A DNA stretch of 64,000 nt, from contig QVRM01005211.1 of the NCBI GenBank assembly GCA_003439945.1, positions 226,001 to 290,000 on the forward strand. Reading direction: 5' to 3'. Made by a program: the position numbers and the translations under genes. The notes under the pieces were generated by a model that did not search any database, was not told the DNA's origin, and saw only the letters and a program-made list of their open reading frames with translations. Of this stretch, positions 34,884 to 45,619 are shown in pieces. This DNA is from Dermanyssus gallinae. Lineage: Eukaryota > Arthropoda > Arachnida > Mesostigmata > Dermanyssidae. Numbering within the stretch: position 1 is the first letter of the stretch; each line of letters opens with the position of its first letter.

Positions 34884-37011
34884 CAAAGCAAAGGTTCAGC
34901 ATTTGGTGCAAGAAGGAATAAAACGGCAAGACGAACAGGAATTTAATAGTATATTAGAAGCTCCAAGAGGACAACGGGCAAAGCGATTCTGGGCATATGT
35001 AGTCAATGCAGGAAAAAGTATGACTAATATTGAACATGAAAAAGTGTACACAAAGGAAGAGATGAATGCGGCGGTAGAAGCACTTTTTTTCATTAGTGAT
35101 AGAGTCAGCGAAGGAAGGGCAAGACTAAATACAGGTATAAGTACAGAGGTAGAAGAAATAAAGCAAGTCATTAGAAAAATGAAGGGAAAAACGGCATGCG
35201 GGCTAGACGGAATAACAATGGAGATAGTAAACGCGTTAGGAGAAGACTACTTAAGTTACTTATCTAAAGTTTTTAATAGCATCTTTACCGGGAGTAGCAT
35301 ACCGAGAAGCTGACGTAAAGGAAGAGTATCATTGCTACCAAAGGATGGCGTCGATAACAATGATTTGAAAAATAGACGACCAATAACTGTAACACCAATT
35401 ACGTACCGTATGTTCATGCAAATTTTTAAGTGTCGGGTACAAGATAAGTTAGAAGCGAATAGTAAAATTGGGGAATGGCAATGTGGGTTTAGAAAGGGAT
35501 ATAGGTTAGACGACCATATTTTCTTGTTGAGTCAAATTGTTGAAATATCCAGGATGAGGGGACAGGGTTGTATTGCGGGTTTTTTGGATCTACGAAAAGC
35601 TTATGATATGGTTAATAGAGATACATTGTACAAGTTTATGGCAGAAGAAGGATTTGACGCAAGTTGGATAGGCTTATTAGAGGAAATTTATAGGGACAAC
35701 ACAGTAATGATCAAACGAAAAGAGGGGGAATCGAGTGAATATAGTGTTGCTAAAGGGGTGAGGCAGGGATGCCCTTTATCATCGATTCTTTTTTTAATAT
35801 ATAAAGAAAGAATTGCCAGAAAAGTGGATAACACCGGGTTAGGGTGGCAGATAGGTGAAAGGGAAACTTGTATTAGAATCCCTCTTTTGTTGTTTGCAGA
35901 TGATATGGTTATCTTAGGAAGGAGCGTAGGAGAGGTTCAAGGAATGCTTGATGTATGTGGAAAGGCGGCAGATGAACTAGATATGATATTCAACGAAAAA
36001 AAGAGCGCTATTTTAGTATTTTCGGGCGTTACAATGGAGAAAAAGCTTAGGTTGCAGGGAAAGGAATTAGGGTATCAGAATCAATATAAATATCTAGGTG
36101 TGACTCTAGGGTCCAAAGAAGAATTAATGAAGGAGGAGGAAATATTAAGAATAAAGAAAGCAGAGAAGGGTAGGAATTCAGTAAGATGCAAAAGTCTTTG
36201 GGGGTTTAATAGATATGTGGTTACAAGAGACATTTGGAAGGCAATGTACGCACCTGGGCTGACTTTTGGAAATGCTGTGCTAGTGCATAGCTCAGGCTTG
36301 TGGAGAAAGTTAGAAGGGATTCAAAGAGAAGTAATTCGATTCTCATTGGGGTGCCGTTTTAACTGTAGCAAGGAGTTTCTTGAAGGGGAAGGCGGTATGT
36401 CAAAATTCATCGAAAGAGAAGTTCAAAGTAAACTCAGGTATTGCACCCGAATTAAGACATTGAATGATGAACGATGGGTTAAGAAGATACAATGGGTAAA
36501 AAGAGCAATGGGGGTGAAAACAAAATGGGATAGGAGGGTGGAATTCGCAGCAAGACAGATAGGACTTAATAGTAAACAATGGGCAGACGCTGCTATGTCC
36601 AGTGGACAAATTAAGAGTAGGGTAAAGGCAGCATACACAGAAAAATGGCGGGCAGCACTCATGCAGAAAACTAGTTTAAAAGAAATATACGGAAAAATGA
36701 AATTAAAAAGGGGTGAGGTAACATGGTTATATGATAATACAAGAGGCAGCGGGCTGTTAGCGGATGCGAGAGCCGGTATGTTAGATACAAGGGTGCAGCG
36801 AAGCTGTTATGAGGAGTTAAGAACAACGATTTGTCGGATATGCGGTGAGAGAGAAGAAACGATAGAGCATCTAGTTAGGGAATGTGAACAATTGGGAGGG
36901 ATTAGGAATTTAAAATTAGGGGAAGCGCTAGGACTAGGTAAGGATGCAGAAAAGGCACAGGTTGAAATTACTAAGCAGAGATTATCCCGATGGAAGATGT
37001 TCAACACATAA
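34884..37011 (+). pseudogene. LINE ORF2-like polyprotein with a single in-frame stop
   Basis: Reverse transcriptase with a C-terminal zinc knuckle. In order: an N-terminal linker (KVQHLVQEGIKRQDE onward), RT motifs (GKTACGLDGITMEIV; NRRPITVTPITYRMF; GEWQCGFRKGYRLDDHIF; IAGFLDLRKAYD; GVRQGCPLSSILF), the catalytic FADDM (35893-35907), NEKKSAILVFSG and YLGVTLGS, then a CX2CX8HX4C finger (CRIC...TIEHLVREC, about 36835-36885). The endonuclease and 5' part are missing. One TGA at 35311-35313 interrupts an otherwise open frame of about 710 codons; the context suggests it replaced a sense codon. It ends at TAA 37009-37011. The nearly intact frame implies a recent insertion. The clade is not assigned. 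Confidence 0.9.
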
Positions 37012-37130
37012 GGACAAATAAGGGAGGACTACAATATAGGTAATTGATAGCTGCAGCACAATGCGCCCCTGATATAAAAGGGTGATATGTGTACACACAC
37101 TTATCAAGCGAATAAATCAATCAATCAATC
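34884..37130 (+). mobile_element. Long non-LTR retrotransposon (LINE), 5'-truncated, with 3' tail
   Basis: About 2.25 kb from a 5' truncation point near 34884 (where the antisense LINE is interrupted) to a tail of AATC repeats at about 37114-37130. The 3' untranslated region ends in the segment CCCCTGATATAAAAGGGTGA..., which is also found alone at 32228-32281. No clear target-site duplication was found; the flanks share only a short TATAT. It lies inside an antisense LINE relic. Confidence 0.87.
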
Positions 37131-37140
37131 ATATATGTCA

Positions 37141-38160
37141 GCATATGATCCTCCGCTAAAATACCTTTGTTTTTTATCTGTCCTTATTGCAAATTTGTTT
37201 ACAAATTTATATTTTGTCTAAAATTTTGAGGAAAATGCACTTTTTATACCGAACCTTAAGCGTAGTCCCTGGGCAAGCAATCAAGTTGGATTTGAAGATC
37301 AAGAAAGAAGGTAGATGTAAATTTGCTGTTTGAGCGACAATATGTTACACGTTTCAGTGCAATCGAGAGGTTATTCCACGTAGGCTGTTCCCGTAAAAAG
37401 CCAAATTGGCCTGCCAGAATCATAATGTCGGTGCCCGTATACAGCCTGTCAATAAGCAACAACGTTAGAATCTTGTAGAGCAGGCTTGTGAGCGCCATAG
37501 CTCTATAGTTTCTCAGGCCCGTTGCATCTTCTTTTCGCTTGAACATGGGGTGCAGACAGCTTTGCCCTTTACTCGACGAATATATTTAGTTGTTTAAGGC
37601 ATATATTGGATAGCTTTGCTGAAATTGGGCACAATAAATTTACATTATTCTGAAAGTGCTCATATGCGATAAGACCTGGTACGGTCAATTTCCCATCTTG
37701 TTTTTGTTTTATTGCGACTTGAACTTCATTTTCACTTCAAATTCTGAAACGTTACCGTCAAGTCAATCACGACCTGGTAGCTTGCATTCTTTCGTTAGGA
37801 GGTTTGTGAATTGATTTTCCCAGTCAGCATTGTACATTATTTTAGTCCAGTTTTTAGTTATATACAAACCATTGGCAGAACGGCCTAGGTTATCTTTGTA
37901 GCCTATAGGCTTTTCTGCTGCAACTGTTACGACTTGCCTGCTATGAGGCTTTCTTTATAGCAAGTTTAGTGTGTGCATTTCTGATTAGCGTTTTGCGAAT
38001 GTTGAAAATGCTCGAAACACACGTTTGGTTTCGTCTGTCACCCAGTCTTATTTTAGGCCACTCGAAGTGAGATCTAATACTAAGAGGCAAGTTATTTATA
38101 GCGATGTAGCGGCACGTTACAATTAAATGTACGTCTATACCAATGTTCTCGCACATCAGA
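37141..38160 (-). pseudogene. Antisense LINE reverse-transcriptase relic, upstream half
   Basis: The minus-strand frame 37546-37256 reads FKRKEDATGLRNYRAMALTS and LLYKILTLLLIDRLY, then QFGFLREQPTWNNLSIALKR and FTSTFFLDLQ. These are reverse-transcriptase motifs 1 to A (K-x-G-D...NYRPI-L-TS; Q-x-G-F-R...ST-x-DN; D-L). It becomes disrupted after PRDYA, with a last recognisable Y-A-D just before the junction with the plus-strand LINE at about 37140. Upstream frames to 38160 (RKTLIRNAHTKLAIKK) fit the linker before the reverse transcriptase. Stops and frameshifts make it inactive. Confidence 0.72.
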
Positions 38161-41064
38161 CTGTTAAAAATTACTTATATCTATTTAGGAGCATGTACAA
38201 TGGTATCAATGTTATACATTTTCTGAAATATTTATTAGGGCTCTGACGGTTTATGGTTGTAGCTGTAGCTATTGCTATTATGCTATATATCTAGGCATAG
38301 CAACAATAGTAAAATTAGATATCCGAACTCAGTCTGGGTTATGTGTCGACGACTCATGTGAGGCACGTGGAAAGACGGAACGACCAGTACTACGGATAAG
38401 TACTAGACCCATCGTCCCACAGTGAGCTAGTAACTGGCAGATCTATGAGACAACCTCTATAAATGTAACAAATGCCAAAAAGACTCGTTGTCGACACCAC
38501 AGACCAGCGCGCTGTATAAATAAACATAGTAGGTAGTTGATGGAACGTCTATGTCCTAGGATATTAACATGCCTATGCGCGAGCACGTAACCAGACAGCA
38601 TCCAGATCATCTATAGCTCGTTAATCGTCAAGCAAACCAATGATTACAATCACACAGACACTCGGAACTGTGGACTCTTTATGGACTTCGTACTCACACC
38701 AACATTGCTTGCTCTCTGTCGACCTGAACAGGGCATCAGGTATAGGATAGTATTATCGTGTTTCTATTTACCAACTCAAATGTGTGCATATATGTTGACA
38801 ATGGACGAGTGTTCTCACGCTTCAGCTCATCGGCTCATGCGACTGATCGCGTATATTATTATAATTTTTCAGCATACAATTGTAAGGAACAAAAATTGTG
38901 AGATTCAAACGTGTCGCCTCGATTTAAGCATTATTATATTTGTGTAAATTCTTCTGCGACTGTTTTCTTTAGATAGCAAATTTATTTGAATTCAATTATT
39001 CATCAGTGAGCTTAGAACTTTCAAAATTACCAATATTTTGACAATTGTAACGATCGGGGTTATTTTGCAGAAAATTGTATTGCCCATAACAGCATATATA
39101 TATATATATATATATCTGCAGAGTACGCTAGCAAACCGACTACGCTAAAGACCGTCGACGTAAAGCACTCGCTAGGGATGGCGGCATCCGACGGATGTCT
39201 TAGCAAATCATCTAATTTACCGGCGCGCCTATGCGAGTGAACGAACACGTATAGCTTATTTGCATTGCTTGTTGACTTAGGTAGCGTCGGCGCCTCTTAG
39301 CTAGCGTTCTTGCTTGTGCGGCGTTCGACAAGTCGTTTTCCTTTAGTGCTTTAAGCGGCGTTCTCACTCCTTCTATCTGTGTCGTTCCCTTCCTTTTTGA
39401 TTTCCTGTCGTGCCGAAGCGCTCGAAGTAGTGCTGACAGAGTCCATGCTTCCGACAAACCTCGGTTTAGGATAAACATTTCTGATATGAAGGCTAAAAAG
39501 TCAACGATGATATGACGATCTTCAAGAAATAACGACAACTAGCGGCAACAACAGCAGTCACACAAACAACATCAACAAACTATGATTCATTCGAAGTCCG
39601 CAACAGACTTTGGTCGTTCAGCGTAAAAATTGCCTTGTTTGAAGTCGACGCCGAAGGGACCAATGGATGACGCCTCAACGGCAGTTTTTGTCGACGCCAA
39701 CCTCGATGCATGTTGAAACATCGTCGGATAGAAACGAACAGTCATTTTGCATGCGCGTGCTTCGGTTCCTATGTACAGAATCAAATAAAAGCTTTAAATA
39801 AAGGAAAGCGCTCAAGCACAGTATAAACGGATGTACGAATACGCAAAATTACGTCAACGTTTGCTCGTTAACCATGGAGTGATACCGCATGTATCGAAAT
39901 TGCCTGCTGCGAACTGTCTCGGAAGGGTGCGAAGGAAGTTAATTTATGCATTTTCTCGTTAGTACTCAGGAGTGAATAACTCTCGCACTTGAATGTACTG
40001 TAACCTACGGATATTTCCCTTTGCTATACGTGTATGCACTATACGTATATACACTTACAGATTATTGTGTCGGTATTTTTAATCAAGCTAGGTTTTCTTA
40101 ACGCGATTGGTGACCGCTATCGCGTGTTTTCTACTCATTCTAATGCTGCACCTTGCAGAAGGCTAAGTGGCAGATAAAAAAGTGGCTTAAACTTGAGTAA
40201 TGGTGACGATCTTAATCATGACTATTTAGCTGGGTTGCGGAGGTTTGAAGTATGAAGCGTTATTGACAGGATTGAACTCAATGTACTGCCGATGCCAAAT
40301 AATATGTAGCGTTAAGCCAACTAATAATAATAGCAAAAACAACAATGACATCCGCCACTACTACTTTTAGTATTCACGGCTAACATTACTTTGGAAAGTG
40401 CAAATTGCGCCCAACGTACTGCTACAGTTGACCTTTCTGTGATAATATAGCTCCGTAAAAACAATACGTGTATATTTGTTCGTAAAAACGCAAATGAAAT
40501 AGAGACGAAATTGTTCGGTTTAGTTGTATGTAGATCCAAAAAGACTAATACGTGACGCAGATTATGCATTTGCTTGCGAGCACGGATGCGATGATGTGCA
40601 ATACGTCTTAACAGAAAGCAAGGCAATGCGAAACGACAAGCAGCTGTCTTTCTCCGGAACACAATATTACCCATAAAGACGCCAAACTACACACCTATAA
40701 CACCCCGACCAAGGAAATGTTTCCGCTCTGATCAGCCCGACCTGTAATCACCGCCCAGTTCTTGACTGTTCGGCCTAGCCAGCGCAGGACAAAATTAGAA
40801 AATGCGAGCTCCAATCGAAAGCGGTTGACTAAAACTGTTCTCAGATTTACCTTTTTGGGGATAACAACTTCTATAATTGTTTACTAAGAATACGTATTGC
40901 CTTCTTGGTAGTGTTACTTAAAACGTAACTGTTATCGTGGAAAACTATTGGCGTACATTTAAGTTGCATGCGCCACCCCGCTTAAACAAGCACCCAGGTT
41001 GTCGATTATTTCTTTGAGCATCTATTAACATGCACATAACGTTTAGAAGTATAGACGATGTTTG

Positions 41065-41065
<1 letters not shown>
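38161..41065. other. Mostly non-genic, with coding-like minus-strand pieces at 39.2-39.8 kb
   Basis: Two minus-strand frames, 39784-39587 (internal ATG giving MTVRFYPTMFQHAS...) and 39538-39212 (no ATG at the left edge; DRHIIVDFLAFISEMF, then KRKGTTQIEGVRTPLKALKE), are not low complexity and could be exons, but no family is recognised and no strong splice sites were seen. The rest is unremarkable AT-rich DNA with TA at about 39092-39115. Confidence 0.3.
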
Positions 41066-41145
<80 letters not shown>

Positions 41146-41179
41146 TGTATATATATATATATATATACATATATATGTG
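41066..41179. repeat. (TA)n microsatellite with CACATA interruptions, about 114 bp
   Basis: Alternating TA broken by ACAC at about 41096 and 41138 and by TATGTATA; a compound tract. Confidence 0.93.
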
Positions 41180-41736
41180 TATGTCAAGGTATGTATGCTA
41201 TGTGTATAGTACCAAGGACAAGCTAAGCCCGAGGGAGCATTGTTGCTGGACTTGCGAATGAAAACGATGATGACAACCACGGGAACTTCAACCGCATCAC
41301 CTTTCTTCATTGTTTAAGGTTCTTGGCCATGTCCATTAACCACCCGCCCATCTGCTCTGCTGGATGGTTTTTCGGGCAAATAAGCGGGTGGCTACCGACT
41401 CTCCCAATGTAACAAGCGTGTGTACAGCTGCTGTACCGTTCTTCCGTAAGTTAATGCTGTTGTTATTGCATGTTTGTTGTGCTCATATCCATCCATTACG
41501 GCCAGCTTCTGTTTTTCTAGTGCCGGTCCGGCAGCACGTTACACTCTCTTGAGAGAGTTACCAACCCTTCTTGGTGTGATTGGACACTCTTGCAGGTTAG
41601 CTAGCCGGTTAAGCAGCCACACGGGCCGTACGCATGAAACTTGGCAGACCCTACAAAGGTCGTACTGAGATGTTGGCCCGCAAATGTCAACAGTATACAC
41701 ACACGTCTGCATGTATATTATACATTCCGGTTCAAA

Positions 41737-41783
<47 letters not shown>

Positions 41784-42016
41784 TTAGCCTAGATGTTGTT
41801 AACCGTAGCGCAACGGTTGTATTGTACACAAATGCTTACTGTGAACAAATAGATGCCAAATGGGCAGCGATATAAAGGTTAATTACCAAGGTGTGTTTTT
41901 CTTCGCTCTCCTAACCTTCTTATGTTTACACGTAAAGTCTGCGCACAGTAGTGAATAAAATGTTTGGTCCAGTAACTGCAAACCATCGCAACTATATGCG
42001 GAATGTATCCGTGCAC

Positions 42017-42060
<44 letters not shown>

Positions 42061-42484
42061 GGCGTTGCTTGAGATCTTGACAAATCTTGGTTACCATCTG
42101 TGGCACTGGGACAGGAAACTGGAAAGAGCAGGGATGTTACTACCTAAAAAATGTGCTACAGATAGTGAGCAATAGTTTGTCAAAGTGTTCAGCAATACCA
42201 TGCTTCGTGTATCGTGATAATTGAAACCATGATGAGTAGCTATTGCCATAATAATTAACCATAGCAAGGTGGACCTGCAAAACGATTTTATGAAGATATG
42301 AATAAATCTAATATATTTGCTTGTAACTGATAATGTAAAATAATACTCATAAATGATTTTTCTATAAGAACGCGTCTATATATATAGAAAATATTGTGAT
42401 GATTTATTAATCATTTACAATACGTTTGCACACTCGGCAGTGCTCGCCTTAATAAAAAATGTGGTAAAAATGTGTCACGTGAAG
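41180..42484. other. Non-genic stretch with two TA tracts
   Basis: (TA)n at about 41741-41779 and 42020-42059. The last 100 bp (about 42390-42484) is probably the 3' untranslated end of the R2-like relic that follows on the minus strand. Confidence 0.45.
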
Positions 42485-43038
42485 TTAAGAATCAGTTGTC
42501 CGTGTCCTTGCTTGATGGTAGCCCCCGCTCTTATGGATCCGGTGCGAGCGATATATCCTCAAGGTTCCTTGCAAAGTTAAAACGGTGAGATCCATAAGAT
42601 TCCTCTTCGTGACGCCGAGCCCCAAGAGCGTCCTCGCAGATTCGAAGTCCCATACACCACTCAAAGAGATAGTGATGGATCCGAATCTGCGAGGTTTTTG
42701 CGGGTAGGGGAGCGCCGCTCTTAGGAACTCGACGTCATATTTGGCGATCTTGTCTTGCCGTGCTTTTGCCAGGTCCCGGTTCGGGCCGCAAACCTCGGCA
42801 TCTAAAACCCAGACCTCGGTAGGTGTTGTTATTACGAGGTCGGGCTTTAGACCCGGTGCGCCCGGTCGACGGAATACTCGCTCACGAACCACCTCATGAC
42901 CTCACAGACGTCGTCATGTCTCTTTATGGTCTGTTTGTGTGTTATATCGCACATCTGAGCGACATGAGCCAACGTCTCAGGCGCATGACACCCGTGCCTA
43001 CAACGTTTGTTGTAGCCCGGGCGTCCCCTGGCCAATCT
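42485..43038 (-). pseudogene. R2-like retrotransposon C-terminus: zinc knuckle and restriction-like endonuclease
   Basis: The minus strand from 43038 reads ARLARGRPGYNKRCRHGC...ETLAHVAQMC. This is a CX3CX7HX4C finger as in R2 elements, followed by RHDDV, then in a shifted frame GLKPDLVITTPTEVWVLDAEV. The last block fits the restriction-like endonuclease signature (K-P-D with 12 residues to the next Asp). A frameshift between about 42885 and 42860 separates the finger from the nuclease. The reverse transcriptase upstream is cut off at a TA tract at about 43045. The frame then runs to a stop at 42485, about the usual length for this end. It is inactive. R2 elements usually sit in 28S rDNA; no rDNA is seen here. 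Confidence 0.82.
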
Positions 43039-43071
43039 GGCATGCGTATATATATATATATATATATATAT

Positions 43072-43468
43072 CTATATATACATGTCACACTTTCATATTA
43101 GGGGCGCTTAGAGCCAATGTACCCTTTAATACCTACTGAGTATTTGCTTTCGCCCTCCATTGAAACAACTTCTTCTTTGTAATATCGACTTGGACCATTG
43201 TAATGTTTGGTCCCAAAGCTAGGGCTTACGACAGGGTTAAATCTCTGCTCCCCCCAAGGCTGTACATGCTTTTACAATACGTTTGATTGATTTATTCCAT
43301 AGCCTACAAGCTCGACATTCTGTACTTTCCCCCTCCCTATATTTAGCTCATTGTACCTTTGTAATTGACATGCCTGCCCTGGCACCTGCCGACAGCTCAC
43401 TCGCTCCTGAGTTATCGTACACCCATTCTACCCCGCTCTTTTCCCGCTTTTATATATCTACAATACAG

Positions 43469-43470
<2 letters not shown>
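43072..43470. other. Non-genic stretch
   Basis: No recognisable continuation of the R2-like element beyond the TA tract at about 43046-43072; nothing else is recognised. Confidence 0.4.

Positions 43471-43534
<64 letters not shown>
43471..43534. repeat. (TA)n microsatellite, about 64 bp
   Basis: Followed after 40 bp by a second TA tract at about 43575-43601. Confidence 0.94.
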
Positions 43535-43539
<5 letters not shown>

Positions 43540-43571
43540 GAGATAATATTCGTTTGCGTAATCTTCTTCTC

Positions 43572-43607
<36 letters not shown>

Positions 43608-44410
43608 GTTGAAGTGTAACAACTTATTGTTGTTAATTGTTTACGTAGCTCTGTATGAGCAGTGCAGTGAAAGCAGAGAAAGGCCTGCACGAATATCAAT
43701 AACGATAGGCGATAACGGCGGCACTAGGAGCACAAGTAACAACAACTACAGCAATGACGACAACAACAACAACAATAACCACATTAACAACAACAGCAAC
43801 AATACCCACATTAACAAAAACAGCAGCATTAACACCACAGCAACAACAACATGAAGAATACTTACAACAACGACGTCAACACGAGAACTATTTTTGGGAA
43901 CTTCTACGGGCTGAACAACAACAGTGATAACAGGCTTAACAGGCGCCGGGTTGGTCTGAAAGCAACCCTACCAATCCACCCGCCGGGGCGAGTTTTTCGG
44001 GCGGGGGGGGAGGGGTGTCTTGTAGGGCGTCGTAGGGTTCGCCACCACCAATCGCCATCAGCCATGGCTCAGCCCGGCATCGCCAATAGCAGCAGCATCT
44101 CTATCATCGTGAAAGTCGTCATGAAGCTGGTGCAGGCATAGCAACGGCACAATAATCTCTTGTGTCTATTGCTACGTCAACGGCAAACCATCATCCGTCG
44201 ACGAGACGAATTTCGCTGGCGCCGCCACGGGACCAACAACAACAACAACAACCACAGCGACACCGCAGTCTACGATTAACAACAACGTCCCGCACACCCA
44301 GCACAACTCCTCTGCACGCTGCAACACGCGTCTTCCTTACACGTCTGCCTCCTCATATCTCACTTGGTCGAAACACCTATGCGTCTGACTACGTACAGCA
44401 ACACGCGCTG
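43535..44410. other. CAA/AAC-rich low-complexity stretch
   Basis: AAC/CAACAG repeats (43735-43855 and 44230-44260) generate Asn and Gln runs. No gene is recognised. Confidence 0.5.

Positions 44411-44499
<89 letters not shown>
44411..44499. repeat. (TA)n microsatellite, about 89 bp
   Basis: One GTA interruption near 44431; ends in AATTATACATATATA. Confidence 0.94.
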
Positions 44500-44502
<3 letters not shown>

Positions 44503-44868
44503 TACATATATATATGAAAGCGTCAAACGTTCAACTAATAAAATGACCAAATACCAAGACTAACAATAACAAACGTTGATGACGTACAATAACGATAATA
44601 AGTGTATAGTAATGAAAAAAAAACAATATATATATATATATATATATAGTATGTACAATCTAAAAAAAAGTACGCTTGAGGAAAGAGGTAAACAATGTTG
44701 TACAAACGCGCTTTGGCATACCAGCACGGATTATCTAGCGAGTAATGGCGTGACTGTTAATATGGGATTTTATTGAATGTCCCAAAGCGCGACCGTCCGT
44801 TTACCACGGCCATCAGCGAGCCTTTCATCATATGAACTGGCTGTTTATTTTGGCACATACCTTTGATG

Positions 44869-44871
<3 letters not shown>

Positions 44872-44923
<52 letters not shown>
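44872..44923. repeat. (TA)n microsatellite, about 52 bp
   Basis: Alternating TA between unique flanks. A smaller tract lies at about 44627-44648. Confidence 0.93.
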
Positions 44924-44924
<1 letters not shown>

Positions 44925-45253
44925 TCGAAAAATAGGAAACATATAAAATTATCGATTAAAGTCTCTTTAAGTCGGGTAGAAGGCAAGCAACACTAAAAAA
45001 CACGGGTTCTTTTGTTTTTATTTTATTTTTAATTTAGACAATATTGGTAAAATTAAAGGCATTTTCTTCATTAAAACATTTACAGCGCATAGCTAGCCTC
45101 AGAACAGACACTCAATCGTACAGAACACCGACGTGCCTCCTTAAATGACTCCTGGGTCTCTCCGTAGGCCCCATAAGAACTTCCCTCTCTATATAGGCGT
45201 AATAAATAAAAATCACTTTTATCGTAAAAGTTTCATATCATATAATATCGCCT

Positions 45254-45575
45254 TTATTGAAAAAGGGGTATTACAATAGCAGCAAAGTCGTTTTGAATCT
45301 GTGAACGAAGTGCAATCCTCCAGCCAAATGACTTGTTCACAACGTCCACCCGAGCAATCTCGTGGGGGTGGACGGAAACGCCGCTCCGGAGATTATTTGG
45401 TCTTAGAACAAAATACCTAGTAATAACTTTTTGACGCGCTAGTTGTTTAAACATGCGGTAATCGGCATGGGATTGGTATTCACTAACACTAGGCAATGTG
45501 ATACGCTCGCGCGGTAGACAACACCGACGAGCAACTCGTTTTATCATTGGTGGCTTAGGCGGTTGAATCACCGTT
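45254..45575 (-). CDS. Unassigned candidate terminal exon, about 106 codons
   Basis: An open minus-strand frame that is not low complexity (TVIQPPKPPMIKRVARR..., RMFKQLARQKVITRYFVLRP, HEIARVDVVNKSFGWRIAL). It is preceded by a good splice acceptor (CTTGGTTTTTAG at about 45588-45576) and ends in a TAA (45254-45256) that overlaps AATAAA (45258-45253), a possible poly(A) signal. No ATG opens the frame; the first Met is internal (about 45544). I do not recognise the protein. A tRNA-B-box-like motif (GGTTCGATTCC, about 45612-45602) lies just upstream, so it could instead be part of a repeat. Confidence 0.33.
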
Positions 45576-45619
45576 CTAAAAACCAAGACCGGCCATGCGT
45601 GGAATCGAACCCTTGGATA

